Shown here piece by piece: positions 14,648 through 21,564 of a DNA stretch of 22,034 nucleotides (the first letter of the stretch is position 1; each line of letters opens with the position of its first letter). Under the pieces are notes generated by a model. That model was not told where the DNA came from, did no database searches, and saw only the letters and a program-made list of their open reading frames with translations. Made by a program: the position numbers and the translations under genes. Origin of the DNA: Streptosporangiaceae bacterium (lineage in GTDB: Bacteria > Actinomycetota > Actinomycetes > Streptosporangiales > Streptosporangiaceae); assembly GCA_030052355.1 (NCBI GenBank), contig JASIGS010000612.1:1-22034 (forward strand), written 5' to 3'.

Positions 14648-15739
14648 TCAAAGGGAACGCGCCGCTTCGGCCAGGATCCGTCCGGCCTCGCGCAGCCAGT
14701 ACGGCGCATCGGCCATAGCAGCAGCTTTGCTGCCTGCTATTCGGGCAAGCTCCACGAGGCGGGTGCCTGGCGGCGGCGCGACCGTCGCCGTTCCCGCAAC
14801 CACAGCCACTCCGACGCTCGCGGCCTGCGCCGCGGCGCACACGGCTCCGACGACCTTGCCTGCCTCCGAAGTGGCGTCGTACTGACCTTCGCCGGTTATC
14901 ACCAGGTCGGCGCCGTCGAGGGCCTGCGGCAGGCCGGCGATCCTCGCGATCTCGGGGGCGCCCAGGGCTAGCTCGGCGCCCCAGGCGGCGGCCAGGCCGT
15001 ACGCCGTGCCGCCCGCGGCACCGGCGCCCGGAGTCTGCGGATCGCCACCCAGGAGATCAGCGAGCCGGGTGAGGCCGGCCTCCAGGGTCATGATGTCGGC
15101 CGGGGTGGCACCCTTCTGGGGGCCGAAAACGGCGGCCGCACCGGACGGGCCGAGCAGGGGGGCGGTGACATCGGTCAGGCAGCGGATGCCCACGGGCGGG
15201 GGCGGCCGGAGGCCGGTCAGGTCGATGGTGGCCAGCTCGGCCAGCGCGCCGCCGCCGCGGGTGAGCTCCCGCCCCGCCGAGTCGAGAAAGCGGGCGCCGA
15301 GTGCGGCGAGCGCACCGCTGCCGCCGTCGGTGCACGCGGAGCCGCCCAGCGTCAGCACGACCTGGCGTGCGCCGGCGTTCATCGCCCGCACGATCAGCTC
15401 GCCGACGCCGTAGCTGTGCGCGCGCAGCGGCGCCAGGGTTTCGAGCTGGGTCAGGCCCGCCGCGCTGGCGAGCTCCACAACGTGCACGTTCCCCGCGAAC
15501 TCCAGCCAGCGCGCCGTCACCGGCAGATCGCCAGGGCCGCTGACCCGTGCCGTGCGCCACCGGCTCCGCTCGCCAGCTGCTGCGAGGACATCGAGCGTTC
15601 CCTCTCCGCCGTCCGCCAGCGGCAGCTCGAGCACCTGGTCGCCCGGGCGCACGCTCCGCCAGCCCGCGGCCAGCGCCGCCGCGGCGTCAGCGGCGCTCAC
15701 GCTGCCCTTGAAGGAATCGGGCGCCGCGACGAGCTTCAT
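14648..15739 (-). CDS. Glycerate kinase (glycerate 2-kinase family)
   Basis: A 363-residue enzyme of the GlxK/GarK family, which phosphorylates D-glycerate with ATP to feed 2-phosphoglycerate (in some members 3-phosphoglycerate) into glycolysis. Family signatures are all present: MKLVAAPDSFKGS at the N-terminus, PLADGGEGTLD at 40-50, the Gly-rich LGGSACTDGGSGAL at 131-144, and ITGEGQYDATSEAGKV at 281-296. Length and order match. The start is ATG at 15739 because homology begins exactly there; the open frame runs on upstream only as a shadow of the adenylate kinase gene. It follows that gene by five bases on the same strand, so the two are co-transcribed with the MFS exporter gene. The pairing suggests uptake or recycling of C2/C3 acids, but this is inference. 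Confidence 0.94.
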   Translation of the reverse strand: MKLVAAPDSFKGSVSAADAAAALAAGWRSVRPGDQVLELPLADGGEGTLDVLAAAGERSRWRTARVSGPGDLPVTARWLEFAGNVHVVELASAAGLTQLETLAPLRAHSYGVGELIVRAMNAGARQVVLTLGGSACTDGGSGALAALGARFLDSAGRELTRGGGALAELATIDLTGLRPPPPVGIRCLTDVTAPLLGPSGAAAVFGPQKGATPADIMTLEAGLTRLADLLGGDPQTPGAGAAGGTAYGLAAAWGAELALGAPEIARIAGLPQALDGADLVITGEGQYDATSEAGKVVGAVCAAAQAASVGVAVVAGTATVAPPPGTRLVELARIAGSKAAAMADAPYWLREAGRILAEAARSL

Positions 15740-15744
15740 CCCGG

Positions 15745-16392
15745 CTAGCCGGGATAGTCCGGCAGCTTCAGTGCGGCCCTGATGGACCGCTGGACGGTCT
15801 CCTTGTCCGGGCGCGCGTCGATGCTCACCACGTACTCCTTGCGCCGGAAGATGTCGAGCACCGGGTTGGTCTTGGTGTGGTACTCCCGCAGCCGGACGGC
15901 CAGCGCCTCCTCGGTGTCGTCCTCGCGCTGGACGAGCTTGCCGCCGCACAGGTCGCAGGTTCCCTCTGCATGCGGGCTGTTGTCGATGAGGTTGTAGTCA
16001 ATCCCGCAGCCAGAGCACAGCCTGCGGGCCATGACCCGGCGCCGTACCTCGCTGTCAGGCAGTTCTAGGTAGATGACGCCATCGATGTCGTAGCTCTCAA
16101 GGAAGAACTCGGCCTGCCGTTTGCTGCGCGGGAAGCCGTCGATGATGAAGCCGTAGTTCCAGTCGTGCTGGCTTAGCCGGTCCTTGACCACGCCCTCGAC
16201 CAGGTCGTCGCTGACCAGCTCCCCCGCGGCCATCGTGCGCCGTACCTGCGCGCCCAGCTTTGTGTGCTGCTGCACGTTCCACCGGAAGATGTCCCCGACG
16301 GCGATGTGCACCAGGTCGAGGTCGGCGGCGAGCATCGCGCTCTGGGTGCCCTTGCCGCTGCCCTGGACGCCCATGATGACGTATTTGCGCAT
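15745..16392 (-). CDS. Adenylate kinase-family nucleotide kinase with zinc-binding LID
   Basis: A 215-residue nucleoside monophosphate kinase of the long, LID-containing adenylate kinase type (ATP + AMP to 2 ADP). The P-loop is GVQGSGKGT at 8-16, less usual than GxPGAGKGT. DGFPRS at 85-90 supplies the AMP-binding Arg. The LID carries Cys126, Cys129, Cys146 and Cys149 as two CxxC pairs, a Cys4 zinc site. The start is ATG at 16392, directly ahead of the P-loop strand; the ribosome-binding site is weak. The housekeeping adk of actinobacteria normally lies in the ribosomal-protein/secY cluster. This copy sits between an MFS exporter and a glycerate kinase, so it is probably a paralog with AMP or another NMP as substrate. 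Gaps of 25 and 5 bases to its neighbours support an operon. Confidence 0.9.
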   Translation of the reverse strand: MRKYVIMGVQGSGKGTQSAMLAADLDLVHIAVGDIFRWNVQQHTKLGAQVRRTMAAGELVSDDLVEGVVKDRLSQHDWNYGFIIDGFPRSKRQAEFFLESYDIDGVIYLELPDSEVRRRVMARRLCSGCGIDYNLIDNSPHAEGTCDLCGGKLVQREDDTEEALAVRLREYHTKTNPVLDIFRRKEYVVSIDARPDKETVQRSIRAALKLPDYPG

Positions 16393-16417
16393 GGCGCAAC
16401 TGTAGGCAGCCGGCCAG

Positions 16418-18028
16418 TCACTCTCCCGCGTGGACCGGCCCTTGCTGGCTGACGAAGTCCCGCGTCCGGATGGCGAACAGGCAGATGACCCCGCAGACCA
16501 GCGGTATGACGGCGGCGACGAGCAGGATGTGGTCAAGGCCAGCGGTGAACGCTGTCCTGGTCGCGACGACGGCAACTGGCCTCACCGTGGCGGGCAGGTG
16601 GTGCAGGAGCACGGAAACCTGGCCGTTCTGCACCGCCGACGATATCTGGCCGCCCAGCGAGCGCAGCGACGGCGTGGCCGCCGCGATGGTCGTGACCTGC
16701 CTTGTCACCTCGCTGGCGAACAGGGCACCCAGCAGCGCGATGCCGGTCGCGATCCCGACCTGGCGGAACGTCGAGTTGATGCCGGACGCCATGCCGGCCC
16801 GTGCTGGCTTCACCACGCCGACAGCAGTGGACGCCAGCGGCGGGTTGACCAGCCCGACGCCGATACCACCGACGATCATCCCGGGGATCAGGTGAGTCCA
16901 GGACGAGGTGGGCCCGAGGCCGCGCATGAGCAGCAGCCCTGCGCCAATGATGATCAGGCCAGGGCCGATGAGCAGCCGGATTGGCACCTTCGAAGTCAGT
17001 CGCCCGGCAATTGTCGCGGTAATCATGATGGCGCCAGATATCACGGTCAGCCGCAGGCCAGTGCCGAGCGCCGAGTACCCCAGGATGTCCTGCAGGTACA
17101 GCACCAGGTAAAGGAGCATCGAAAAGATGGACGCGCTCAGTCCGAGCGCAGCGATCAGCCCGCCGCTGAACGCGGGAAGCCTGAACAGGCCAAGGTCGAA
17201 CATCGGGTGTTTGCCGCGCCACTCGATGACCACGAACGCGCACAGCAGCACGAACGCCACGGCGAAACAGCTAAGCACCAAGTCGCTCGTGAAGCCCCTG
17301 GTGCTGGACTCGATCAGCCCGTAGACCAGGCTGGCGAGCGCGACGGTGAACGTGGCGAAGCCCGGCCAATCCGGCCGGGTCGCCTGCGGCAGCCGCGACT
17401 CACCGACGCGGAGGGTGGTGACGACCAGCGCGGCCACGCCGATCGGCGCGTTCACGAAGAAGATCCACCGCCACGAGATGCCCGTAGTCAGGATCCCGCC
17501 GAGCAGCGGGCCGATCGCCACGGCCAGGCCGGTCACCGCTCCCCAGACGCCGAACGCGACCCCGCGGTCCCGACCACGGAACGCGTCAGCCAGCAGCGCC
17601 AGCGAGACCGAGAACATGATCGCGCCCCCGACACCCTGGACGGCACGCGATATCTGCAGCATCAGCGTGGTGACCGCGAAGCCGCACAGCGCGGACGCAC
17701 CGGTGAACAGGACCAGGCCGACCAGGTACAGGATCCTGCGGCCGTACATGTCGGCCAGGCTTCCGGCAGTCAGCAGGAACGCCGCCAGAGTCAGCGCGTA
17801 CGCGTCGACGATCCACTGCAGGTCGGCGAAGGTCGAGTGCAGCGCGTGCTGGATGTCGGGCAGCGCGACGGTGACGATCGTGATGTCGAGCAGCAGCATG
17901 AAGGTGCCCACGCAGACGGCGACGAGCGTCCACCACTTGTTGCCGCGGTAGCCAGCGGGCTCGGCGGCCGGCGGCGCTGCCTTGCCGGCCGCCGTGTAAC
18001 CGGCCTTGGCCGCATCAACTTCTGCCAC
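16418..18028 (-). CDS. MFS transporter, DHA2 (EmrB/QacA) family
   Basis: A 536-residue integral membrane protein with about 14 hydrophobic segments, the topology of proton-coupled drug exporters of the DHA2 family. The first helix (WTLVAVCVGTFMLLLDITIV) contains motif D1-like LLLDxTIV. Motif A, GSLADMYGRRILY, sits in loop 2-3. Motif C, AIGPLLGGILTTGISWRWIFF, lies in helix 5 and marks antiporters. The start is GTG at 18028, preceded by a G-rich Shine-Dalgarno run. The N-terminal 30 residues are cytoplasmic and Ala/Lys-rich. It is probably the first gene of an operon with the adenylate kinase and glycerate kinase genes. The 149-base upstream region has a short inverted repeat (GCCTG at 18128-18132, CAGGC at 18138-18142) but no confident promoter. 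The transported compound is unknown. Confidence 0.94.
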   Translation of the reverse strand: MAEVDAAKAGYTAAGKAAPPAAEPAGYRGNKWWTLVAVCVGTFMLLLDITIVTVALPDIQHALHSTFADLQWIVDAYALTLAAFLLTAGSLADMYGRRILYLVGLVLFTGASALCGFAVTTLMLQISRAVQGVGGAIMFSVSLALLADAFRGRDRGVAFGVWGAVTGLAVAIGPLLGGILTTGISWRWIFFVNAPIGVAALVVTTLRVGESRLPQATRPDWPGFATFTVALASLVYGLIESSTRGFTSDLVLSCFAVAFVLLCAFVVIEWRGKHPMFDLGLFRLPAFSGGLIAALGLSASIFSMLLYLVLYLQDILGYSALGTGLRLTVISGAIMITATIAGRLTSKVPIRLLIGPGLIIIGAGLLLMRGLGPTSSWTHLIPGMIVGGIGVGLVNPPLASTAVGVVKPARAGMASGINSTFRQVGIATGIALLGALFASEVTRQVTTIAAATPSLRSLGGQISSAVQNGQVSVLLHHLPATVRPVAVVATRTAFTAGLDHILLVAAVIPLVCGVICLFAIRTRDFVSQQGPVHAGE

Positions 18029-18165
18029 GAGAACCCCCCATCGGTTCGGCGGCGAGCCCAGCCGCCAGTGTCATCAACCTGTGGCCGACAGCCCTGGCCA
18101 GCCAATACCGCCTTTGAAGCTGATACTGCCTGTAACGCAGGCTGCGCTCAGGCATTCCGGATCAG

Positions 18166-18177
18166 CCGGCCGGCCGG
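18166..18177. terminator. 12-bp GC palindrome abutting the stop of the 112-residue gene
   Basis: CCGGCCGGCCGG is self-complementary and directly follows the minus-strand TGA at 18180-18178. Together with the next two bases it is identical over 14 bases to 14610-14623. It may be a terminator for the 112-residue gene, which would separate it from the MFS operon. Confidence 0.35.
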
Positions 18178-18516
18178 TCAGCCCGCTGCCGCGGAGTGCC
18201 TGCCGAGCGCGTACCGGCGCTCGCACGCGCCGCGCAGCTTGGGGTCGAGCGAGTCCTTGATCAGCGGCCAGTCCTGCCGCAGCAGGCGGGGGTTGACGAA
18301 CCTCGCGATGTCGTTGCGCTGGCCCTGAGTGAGGATGATCCCGTACATGCTGCGCCTGGTCGCGTCGTCGGTGACGTCGCACTCCCGCAGACCGGGCCAG
18401 GCCAGGTGCCGCGGCAGCACGATGGTGCCCTCCGCGGGCCCGCGCAGGTCGTCAAGCCGTTCAGGCAGCCGGACGGTATACGGCCGGCGGCCCATCAGCA
18501 GGTCAGCTAGAGACAT
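18178..18516 (-). CDS. Hypothetical protein, 112 aa
   Basis: I do not recognise a named family. The protein is soluble and basic, with no signal peptide or membrane segment. It begins MSLADLLMGRRPYTVRLPER, and has a middle section with REC, DVTDDATRRSMYGIIL and a charged C-terminal half (LRQDWPLIKDSLDPKL). Leucine- and arginine-rich helices predominate in its second half. The start is ATG at 18516 with GGAGG one base away, an unusually short spacing; an in-frame ATG seven codons later has no ribosome-binding site. It is divergent from the membrane-protein gene at 18581, with only 64 bases between, so the two promoters probably overlap. It lies upstream of the MFS gene on the same strand, but 149 bases and a palindrome separate them. 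Normal codon use supports a real gene. Confidence 0.75.
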   Translation of the reverse strand: MSLADLLMGRRPYTVRLPERLDDLRGPAEGTIVLPRHLAWPGLRECDVTDDATRRSMYGIILTQGQRNDIARFVNPRLLRQDWPLIKDSLDPKLRGACERRYALGRHSAAAG

Positions 18517-18559
18517 GCCTCCGATTATGACCGCAGCCCGCCGGCCGCCTACTACCTGC

Positions 18560-18573
18560 GGTAGCGCTACCCT
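18560..18573 (+). promoter_or_regulatory. Palindrome overlapping a -10 box at a possible leaderless promoter
   Basis: GGTAGCGCTACC (18560-18571) is a perfect 12-bp palindrome, and another CTACC lies just upstream at 18552-18556. TACCCT (18568-18573) matches the TANNNT -10 pattern and ends seven bases before the ATG at 18581, which fits a leaderless start. No good -35 box is seen. The 64-base region is shared with the divergent gene at 18516. Confidence 0.4.
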
Positions 18574-18580
18574 CTAAAGC

Positions 18581-19033
18581 ATGTCGACCGCCCAACCACG
18601 GCCACGGCCACGCTGGCTGTTCTTGATCAAGCCGCGCTGGCTGGCCTGGCACGCCTTTGCCGTGGTCGCGTTCTGGGGCATGCTCTGGCTCGGCGACTGG
18701 CAGTTCCACCGTGCCGAGAGCGGCAACGCTCTGAGCTGGGCTTATACCTTCGAGTGGCCCATCTTCGCAGTGCTCGGCGCCATTTTCTGGGCCAAGACGA
18801 TCATTGACGAGTGGCGCGGCCCCGACTACGTGCCGAAGAAGAAGCGGGCCGAGGCGGCCGTCAGGCCGGTCGGGCCGCCAGACCCCTTCTCGGTCCTCCC
18901 TGACGGAGCTCACCTCGCTGCCGATCACGACGATGACGCCGATAGCGACCCCGAGCTCGCCGCCTACAACGCCTACCTGGCGAGGCTCAACAAGGAGGTC
19001 CGCGGCCACGGCAAGTGGCACGGGCTGCGGTAG
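18581..19033 (+). CDS. Conserved actinobacterial membrane protein, two helices
   Basis: A 150-residue protein with two hydrophobic segments at about 18-39 (LAWHAFAVVAFWGMLWLGDW) and 58-76 (EWPIFAVLGAIFWAKTI), then a Lys/Arg patch and an acidic, probably cytoplasmic tail with DHDDDADSD. The C-terminus ends AYLARLNKEVRGHGKWHGLR. The general pattern, RWLxxxKPRW before the first helix and GxWQxHRA after it, is that of uncharacterised proteins widespread in actinobacteria; I know of no established function. The start is ATG at 18581. There is no real Shine-Dalgarno sequence, but a -10-like TACCCT lies seven bases upstream, so the mRNA may be leaderless. It is followed after 42 bases by the DUF3817 membrane protein gene, probably co-transcribed; a shared membrane role is inference. 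Confidence 0.85.
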   Translation: MSTAQPRPRPRWLFLIKPRWLAWHAFAVVAFWGMLWLGDWQFHRAESGNALSWAYTFEWPIFAVLGAIFWAKTIIDEWRGPDYVPKKKRAEAAVRPVGPPDPFSVLPDGAHLAADHDDDADSDPELAAYNAYLARLNKEVRGHGKWHGLR

Positions 19034-19075
19034 CCTCGCCGGCGAGGATCAGCTGACCAAGAGAAGGAGGCCTGA

Positions 19076-19438
19076 GTGAGCGGCGACACGCTCCGCCTCG
19101 TGGTGCGCGCCTACCGCACCATGGCCTACGTGACCGGCACGATGCTGTGCGTCCTGGTCTTCGTCGGGATCCCGCTGCAGGTCTGGGCCCATAACCTGAC
19201 CATCGTCGAGATCGTCGGCACCATGCACGGGATCCTCTACATCATCTACGTGCTGGTCGCCTTCACCATGACCAGGGCCGTGCGGATCAAGCTCGTCAGT
19301 CCCACCGAGATAATCGTGCTGGCCGCTGGCACGATCCCGATCCTCACCTTCGTCGTGGAGCGCTGGATCACCAGGACCTACATAGACCCGGCCCTGGCCG
19401 CCGACGCAGCTGCCAGTGAGCAGCCAGTACTTCGCTGA
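19076..19438 (+). CDS. DUF3817 integral membrane protein
   Basis: A 120-residue membrane protein with three hydrophobic segments, at about 14-37, 43-66 and 76-95. The family pattern is visible in the first helix region (YRTMAYVTGTMLCVLVF), in EIVGTMHGILYIIYVLVAF with its conserved His-Gly after the second helix starts, and in AGTIPILTFVVERW. These match DUF3817, a family of small membrane proteins in actinobacteria and other bacteria with no known activity. The start is GTG at 19076 with a strong AAGGAGG at 19064-19070 and a five-base spacer. The upstream membrane-protein gene ends 42 bases before. The 3' end overlaps the methyltransferase gene by 23 bases, so these three form an operon. Confidence 0.92.
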   Translation: MSGDTLRLVVRAYRTMAYVTGTMLCVLVFVGIPLQVWAHNLTIVEIVGTMHGILYIIYVLVAFTMTRAVRIKLVSPTEIIVLAAGTIPILTFVVERWITRTYIDPALAADAAASEQPVLR

Positions 19439-20009
19439 GCAGCCGACCGCTGCGCACCGCCTCCGCACCGTGCACGTGGTGCTGCCCGACGTCCACCTGG
19501 CCCTGACCACCGACTCGGCCACGTTCTCGCCCGGACGACTCGACCCGGGCACGCGGCTGCTGCTGGAAACCGCCCCGTCACCGCCCCCGGACGGCGAGCT
19601 GCTTGACCTCGGCTGCGGCTACGGGCCGCTCGCGCTCGTCATGGCTGCCAGGGCGCCCGCGGCCAGGGTCTGGGCGGTGGACGTGAACGAGCGCGCTCTG
19701 GAGCTGTGCAGGCGTAACGCAGCCGCTGCGGGCCTCGCCAACGTCCGGACCGTGCCCCCCACGGACGGCGACCTTCCGGCCAGCTACCGGCTCATCTGGT
19801 CCAACCCGCCGATCAGGATCGGCAAGAACGCGCTGCACGCCCTGCTCGCCACCTGGCTGGAACGCCTGGCGCCGGATGCCGCCGCGTACCTGGTCGTCCA
19901 GCGCAATCTTGGCTCGGATTCCCTGCAGCGCTGGCTCGCCCAGTCCGGCTGGGATGCGGCCCGCACCGCCGCAAGGTCCGGGTACCGGGTGCTGCGGGTG
20001 AGCCGGTGA
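19416..20009 (+). CDS. RsmC-like class I SAM-dependent methyltransferase
   Basis: A 197-residue methyltransferase related to the C-terminal half of RsmC, which makes m2G1207 in 16S rRNA. Actinobacteria often have this single-domain form, as here. Visible features: QYFAEQPTAAHR at the N-terminus, FSPGRLDPGTRLLLE (the typical segment before the SAM site), motif I LLDLGCGYGPLAL at 62-74, the acidic end of strand 2 at AVDVNERAL, and motif IV NPPIRIGK at 130-137, whose NPP marks methylation of an exocyclic amine. RNA guanine-N2 is therefore the likely target; other RNA substrates cannot be excluded. The start is GTG at 19416, inside the end of the DUF3817 gene, with no clear ribosome-binding site, so translation is probably coupled. 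Confidence 0.88.
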   Translation: MSSQYFAEQPTAAHRLRTVHVVLPDVHLALTTDSATFSPGRLDPGTRLLLETAPSPPPDGELLDLGCGYGPLALVMAARAPAARVWAVDVNERALELCRRNAAAAGLANVRTVPPTDGDLPASYRLIWSNPPIRIGKNALHALLATWLERLAPDAAAYLVVQRNLGSDSLQRWLAQSGWDAARTAARSGYRVLRVSR

Positions 20010-20064
20010 GCGCCGTGGCCCGGAGCCAGCCCTGGTGGCCGGCGGGCCCGTCCCTGGGGCAGGC

Positions 20065-20661
20065 ATGACCGGGCAAGGCGCGACCGGGGCAGGCACGGCT
20101 GGCCACCGCCAGCTCGGCGCCACCGAGGTGAAGCGGCTGAACCGCGACTGGCGGCGGCGCACCGACGCCAGGCTCAGCCTGCTACTCGACAGCGTCGGGC
20201 AGCCGTTTAATGTCGGCTCGATCGTCAGGACGGCGGCCGCATTCGGCGCAGAGCGGATCTGGCTGTGCGGCGCGACCGCGGAGCCCGGTCATCCGTCCGC
20301 GCGCAAGACCGCACTCGGTACCGACCGCCTGATTCAATTCGACCTGGCAGCTACGGCGGCAGACGGAGCCAAAGCCGCCCGGCAAGCTGGCTTCCGCGTG
20401 ATCGCCGTCGAGCTGGCCGGCGGTGCGGTGCCCCTGCACGAGGCCCCGCTGACCGGCGACGTCTGCCTGGCACTCGGCAACGAAGACCGCGGCTGCTCGC
20501 CGGCCCTGCTCGCCGAGGCGGACCTGATCGCCTACATCCCGCAGACCGGGAAGGTCGGCTCGCTCAACGTGGCAGCCGCCGCGGCCATCGCGATCGCGGA
20601 GACCCGCCGCCGGGAGTGGGCCGACGGTGACACCACTCCGCCGCGGCACGCTGCATACTAG
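20065..20661 (+). CDS. TrmH/SpoU-family RNA 2'-O-methyltransferase
   Basis: A 198-residue SPOUT enzyme that transfers a methyl group from SAM to a ribose 2'-OH, most likely in tRNA. The three SpoU motifs are present: motif 1 FNVGSIVRTAAAFG (48-61) with Asn49 and Arg55, motif 2 LALGNEDRGCS (135-145), and motif 3 IPQTGKVGSLNVAAAAAI (158-175), which form the trefoil-knot SAM site. The length is close to short TrmH proteins; there is no L7Ae-like N-terminal RNA-binding domain, only about 20 low-complexity Gly/Thr-rich residues. The start chosen is ATG at 20065; GTG at 20035, with CGGAG nine bases upstream, would add ten residues and is a real alternative. It lies 55 bases after the RsmC-like gene and 4 bases before the phosphodiesterase gene. 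Confidence 0.92.
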   Translation: MTGQGATGAGTAGHRQLGATEVKRLNRDWRRRTDARLSLLLDSVGQPFNVGSIVRTAAAFGAERIWLCGATAEPGHPSARKTALGTDRLIQFDLAATAADGAKAARQAGFRVIAVELAGGAVPLHEAPLTGDVCLALGNEDRGCSPALLAEADLIAYIPQTGKVGSLNVAAAAAIAIAETRRREWADGDTTPPRHAAY

Positions 20662-20665
20662 GCGG

Positions 20666-21424
20666 GTGCCGACCGCATTCCTTGATCACCCGCGACCGCT
20701 GGCGTTCGCGCACCGGGGCGGCGCTGGCCACTTCCCGGAGAACTCCTGGAAGGCGTTCGAGCACGCTGTCCGGCTCGGGTACGCCTACCTCGAGACGGAC
20801 GCGCATGCCACCTCAGACGGCGTGGTCATCGCCTTCCACGACCACTCCCTGGACCGGGTCACCGACGCCGCCGGGCGCGTCGCGAGCCTGACGTGGAAGC
20901 AGGTGGCCGCGGCCAGGATCGCAGGCACCGAGCCCATCCCGCTCATGGCCGACCTGCTGACAGCCTGGCCGGACGCGCGGTTCAACATCGACGTCAAGGA
21001 GCACTCGGCGATCGGGCCGCTGGTCGAGGTCCTCAAGGCCACCAACGCCTGGGACCGGGTCTGCCTCACCTCGTTCTCCGGGCTCCGGCTGAGCGCGACC
21101 CGGCGGCTGCTGCCGAAACCGGTCTGCACGGCCACCACGCCGGCTGGGATCGGCGCGATCCGGGCCGGGCTGCCGCGAGGGCTGCTCAAGGCCCGGTTCG
21201 CCGCTCTGTCCGTGCGCTGCGCGCAGATCCCCTTCTCCATGGCTACCAGCAGCTTCATCGCCAGGGCACGCTCCGCGGGCCTGCAAGTGCACGCCTGGAC
21301 CGTCAACGATCAGCCGACGATGACCCGCCTCCTTGACCTTGGCGTGGACGGCATCATGACCGATCAGACCGAGTCCCTGCGGGATTTGCTGATCTCGCGC
21401 GGCGAGTGGCAGCCAGGGGCCTGA
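20666..21424 (+). CDS. Glycerophosphodiester phosphodiesterase
   Basis: A 252-residue GDPD enzyme hydrolysing deacylated phospholipids to sn-glycerol 3-phosphate and an alcohol. The N-terminal catalytic set is intact: FAHRGGAGHFPENS with His16 and the Glu of PEN, LETDAHATSDG with Glu43 and Asp45 as metal ligands, and VIAFHDHSLDRVTD with His58. Later conserved strands include FNIDVKE and the C-terminal VHAWTVND and GVDGIMTDQTESL. No signal peptide is present, so it should act in the cytoplasm. The start chosen is GTG at 20666, four bases after the TrmH stop; homology begins immediately. A hairpin seven bases past the stop probably ends the operon. Confidence 0.94.
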   Translation: MPTAFLDHPRPLAFAHRGGAGHFPENSWKAFEHAVRLGYAYLETDAHATSDGVVIAFHDHSLDRVTDAAGRVASLTWKQVAAARIAGTEPIPLMADLLTAWPDARFNIDVKEHSAIGPLVEVLKATNAWDRVCLTSFSGLRLSATRRLLPKPVCTATTPAGIGAIRAGLPRGLLKARFAALSVRCAQIPFSMATSSFIARARSAGLQVHAWTVNDQPTMTRLLDLGVDGIMTDQTESLRDLLISRGEWQPGA

Positions 21425-21430
21425 GGCCGT

Positions 21431-21445
21431 CGGCACGCCGTGCCG
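21431..21445 (+). terminator. Hairpin after the phosphodiesterase gene
   Basis: CGGCAC (21431-21436) and its complement GTGCCG (21440-21445) flank a three-base loop, six bases after the stop codon at 21424. There is no U-tract. It lies before the SigR-type promoter of rbpA, so it would insulate that gene. Confidence 0.5.
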
Positions 21446-21499
21446 GACCCAGCCGCCGCAACATCCAGCGAAGACGGGGGTTGGATCTGCCGCCTGGCG

Positions 21500-21525
21500 G
21501 GAATCTTGTCCAGGTACTCACCGTT
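21500..21525 (+). promoter_or_regulatory. SigR-type promoter of rbpA
   Basis: GGAAT at 21500-21504 and GTT at 21523-21525 are separated by exactly 18 bases, matching the consensus of the thiol-stress sigma factor SigR (SigH in mycobacteria). A leading G gives GGGAAT, and a G follows GTT. The element ends 39 bases before the rbpA start codon. In Streptomyces coelicolor rbpA is a known SigR target, which supports the assignment. A TTGTCC and GATATA pair lies in the same stretch and could serve the main sigma factor. Confidence 0.8.
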
Positions 21526-21564
21526 GGTGATATAGGACGGCTGAGCCCCGGGAGGCAGTAACAC

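Noticed and set aside
14648..15949. N-terminal 70-residue extension of the glycerate kinase frame
   Set aside because: The extension is an Arg/Gly/Gln-rich shadow of the adenylate kinase gene; homology starts exactly at the ATG at 15739.
15745..16575. Upstream extension of the adenylate kinase frame to 16575
   Set aside because: The extra 61 residues overlap the 3' end of the MFS gene and are Ser/Pro/Arg-rich; the P-loop strand begins directly after the ATG at 16392.
18128..18142. Short inverted repeat GCCTG/CAGGC as operator of the MFS operon
   Set aside because: Only five base pairs match, there is no promoter element beside it, and no regulator gene adjoins the MFS gene.
16430..18328. 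632-codon open frame on the plus strand opposite the MFS gene
   Set aside because: The composition (Arg, Gln, Asp, His runs) is the mirror of hydrophobic membrane codons; the MFS frame has clear motifs A and C.
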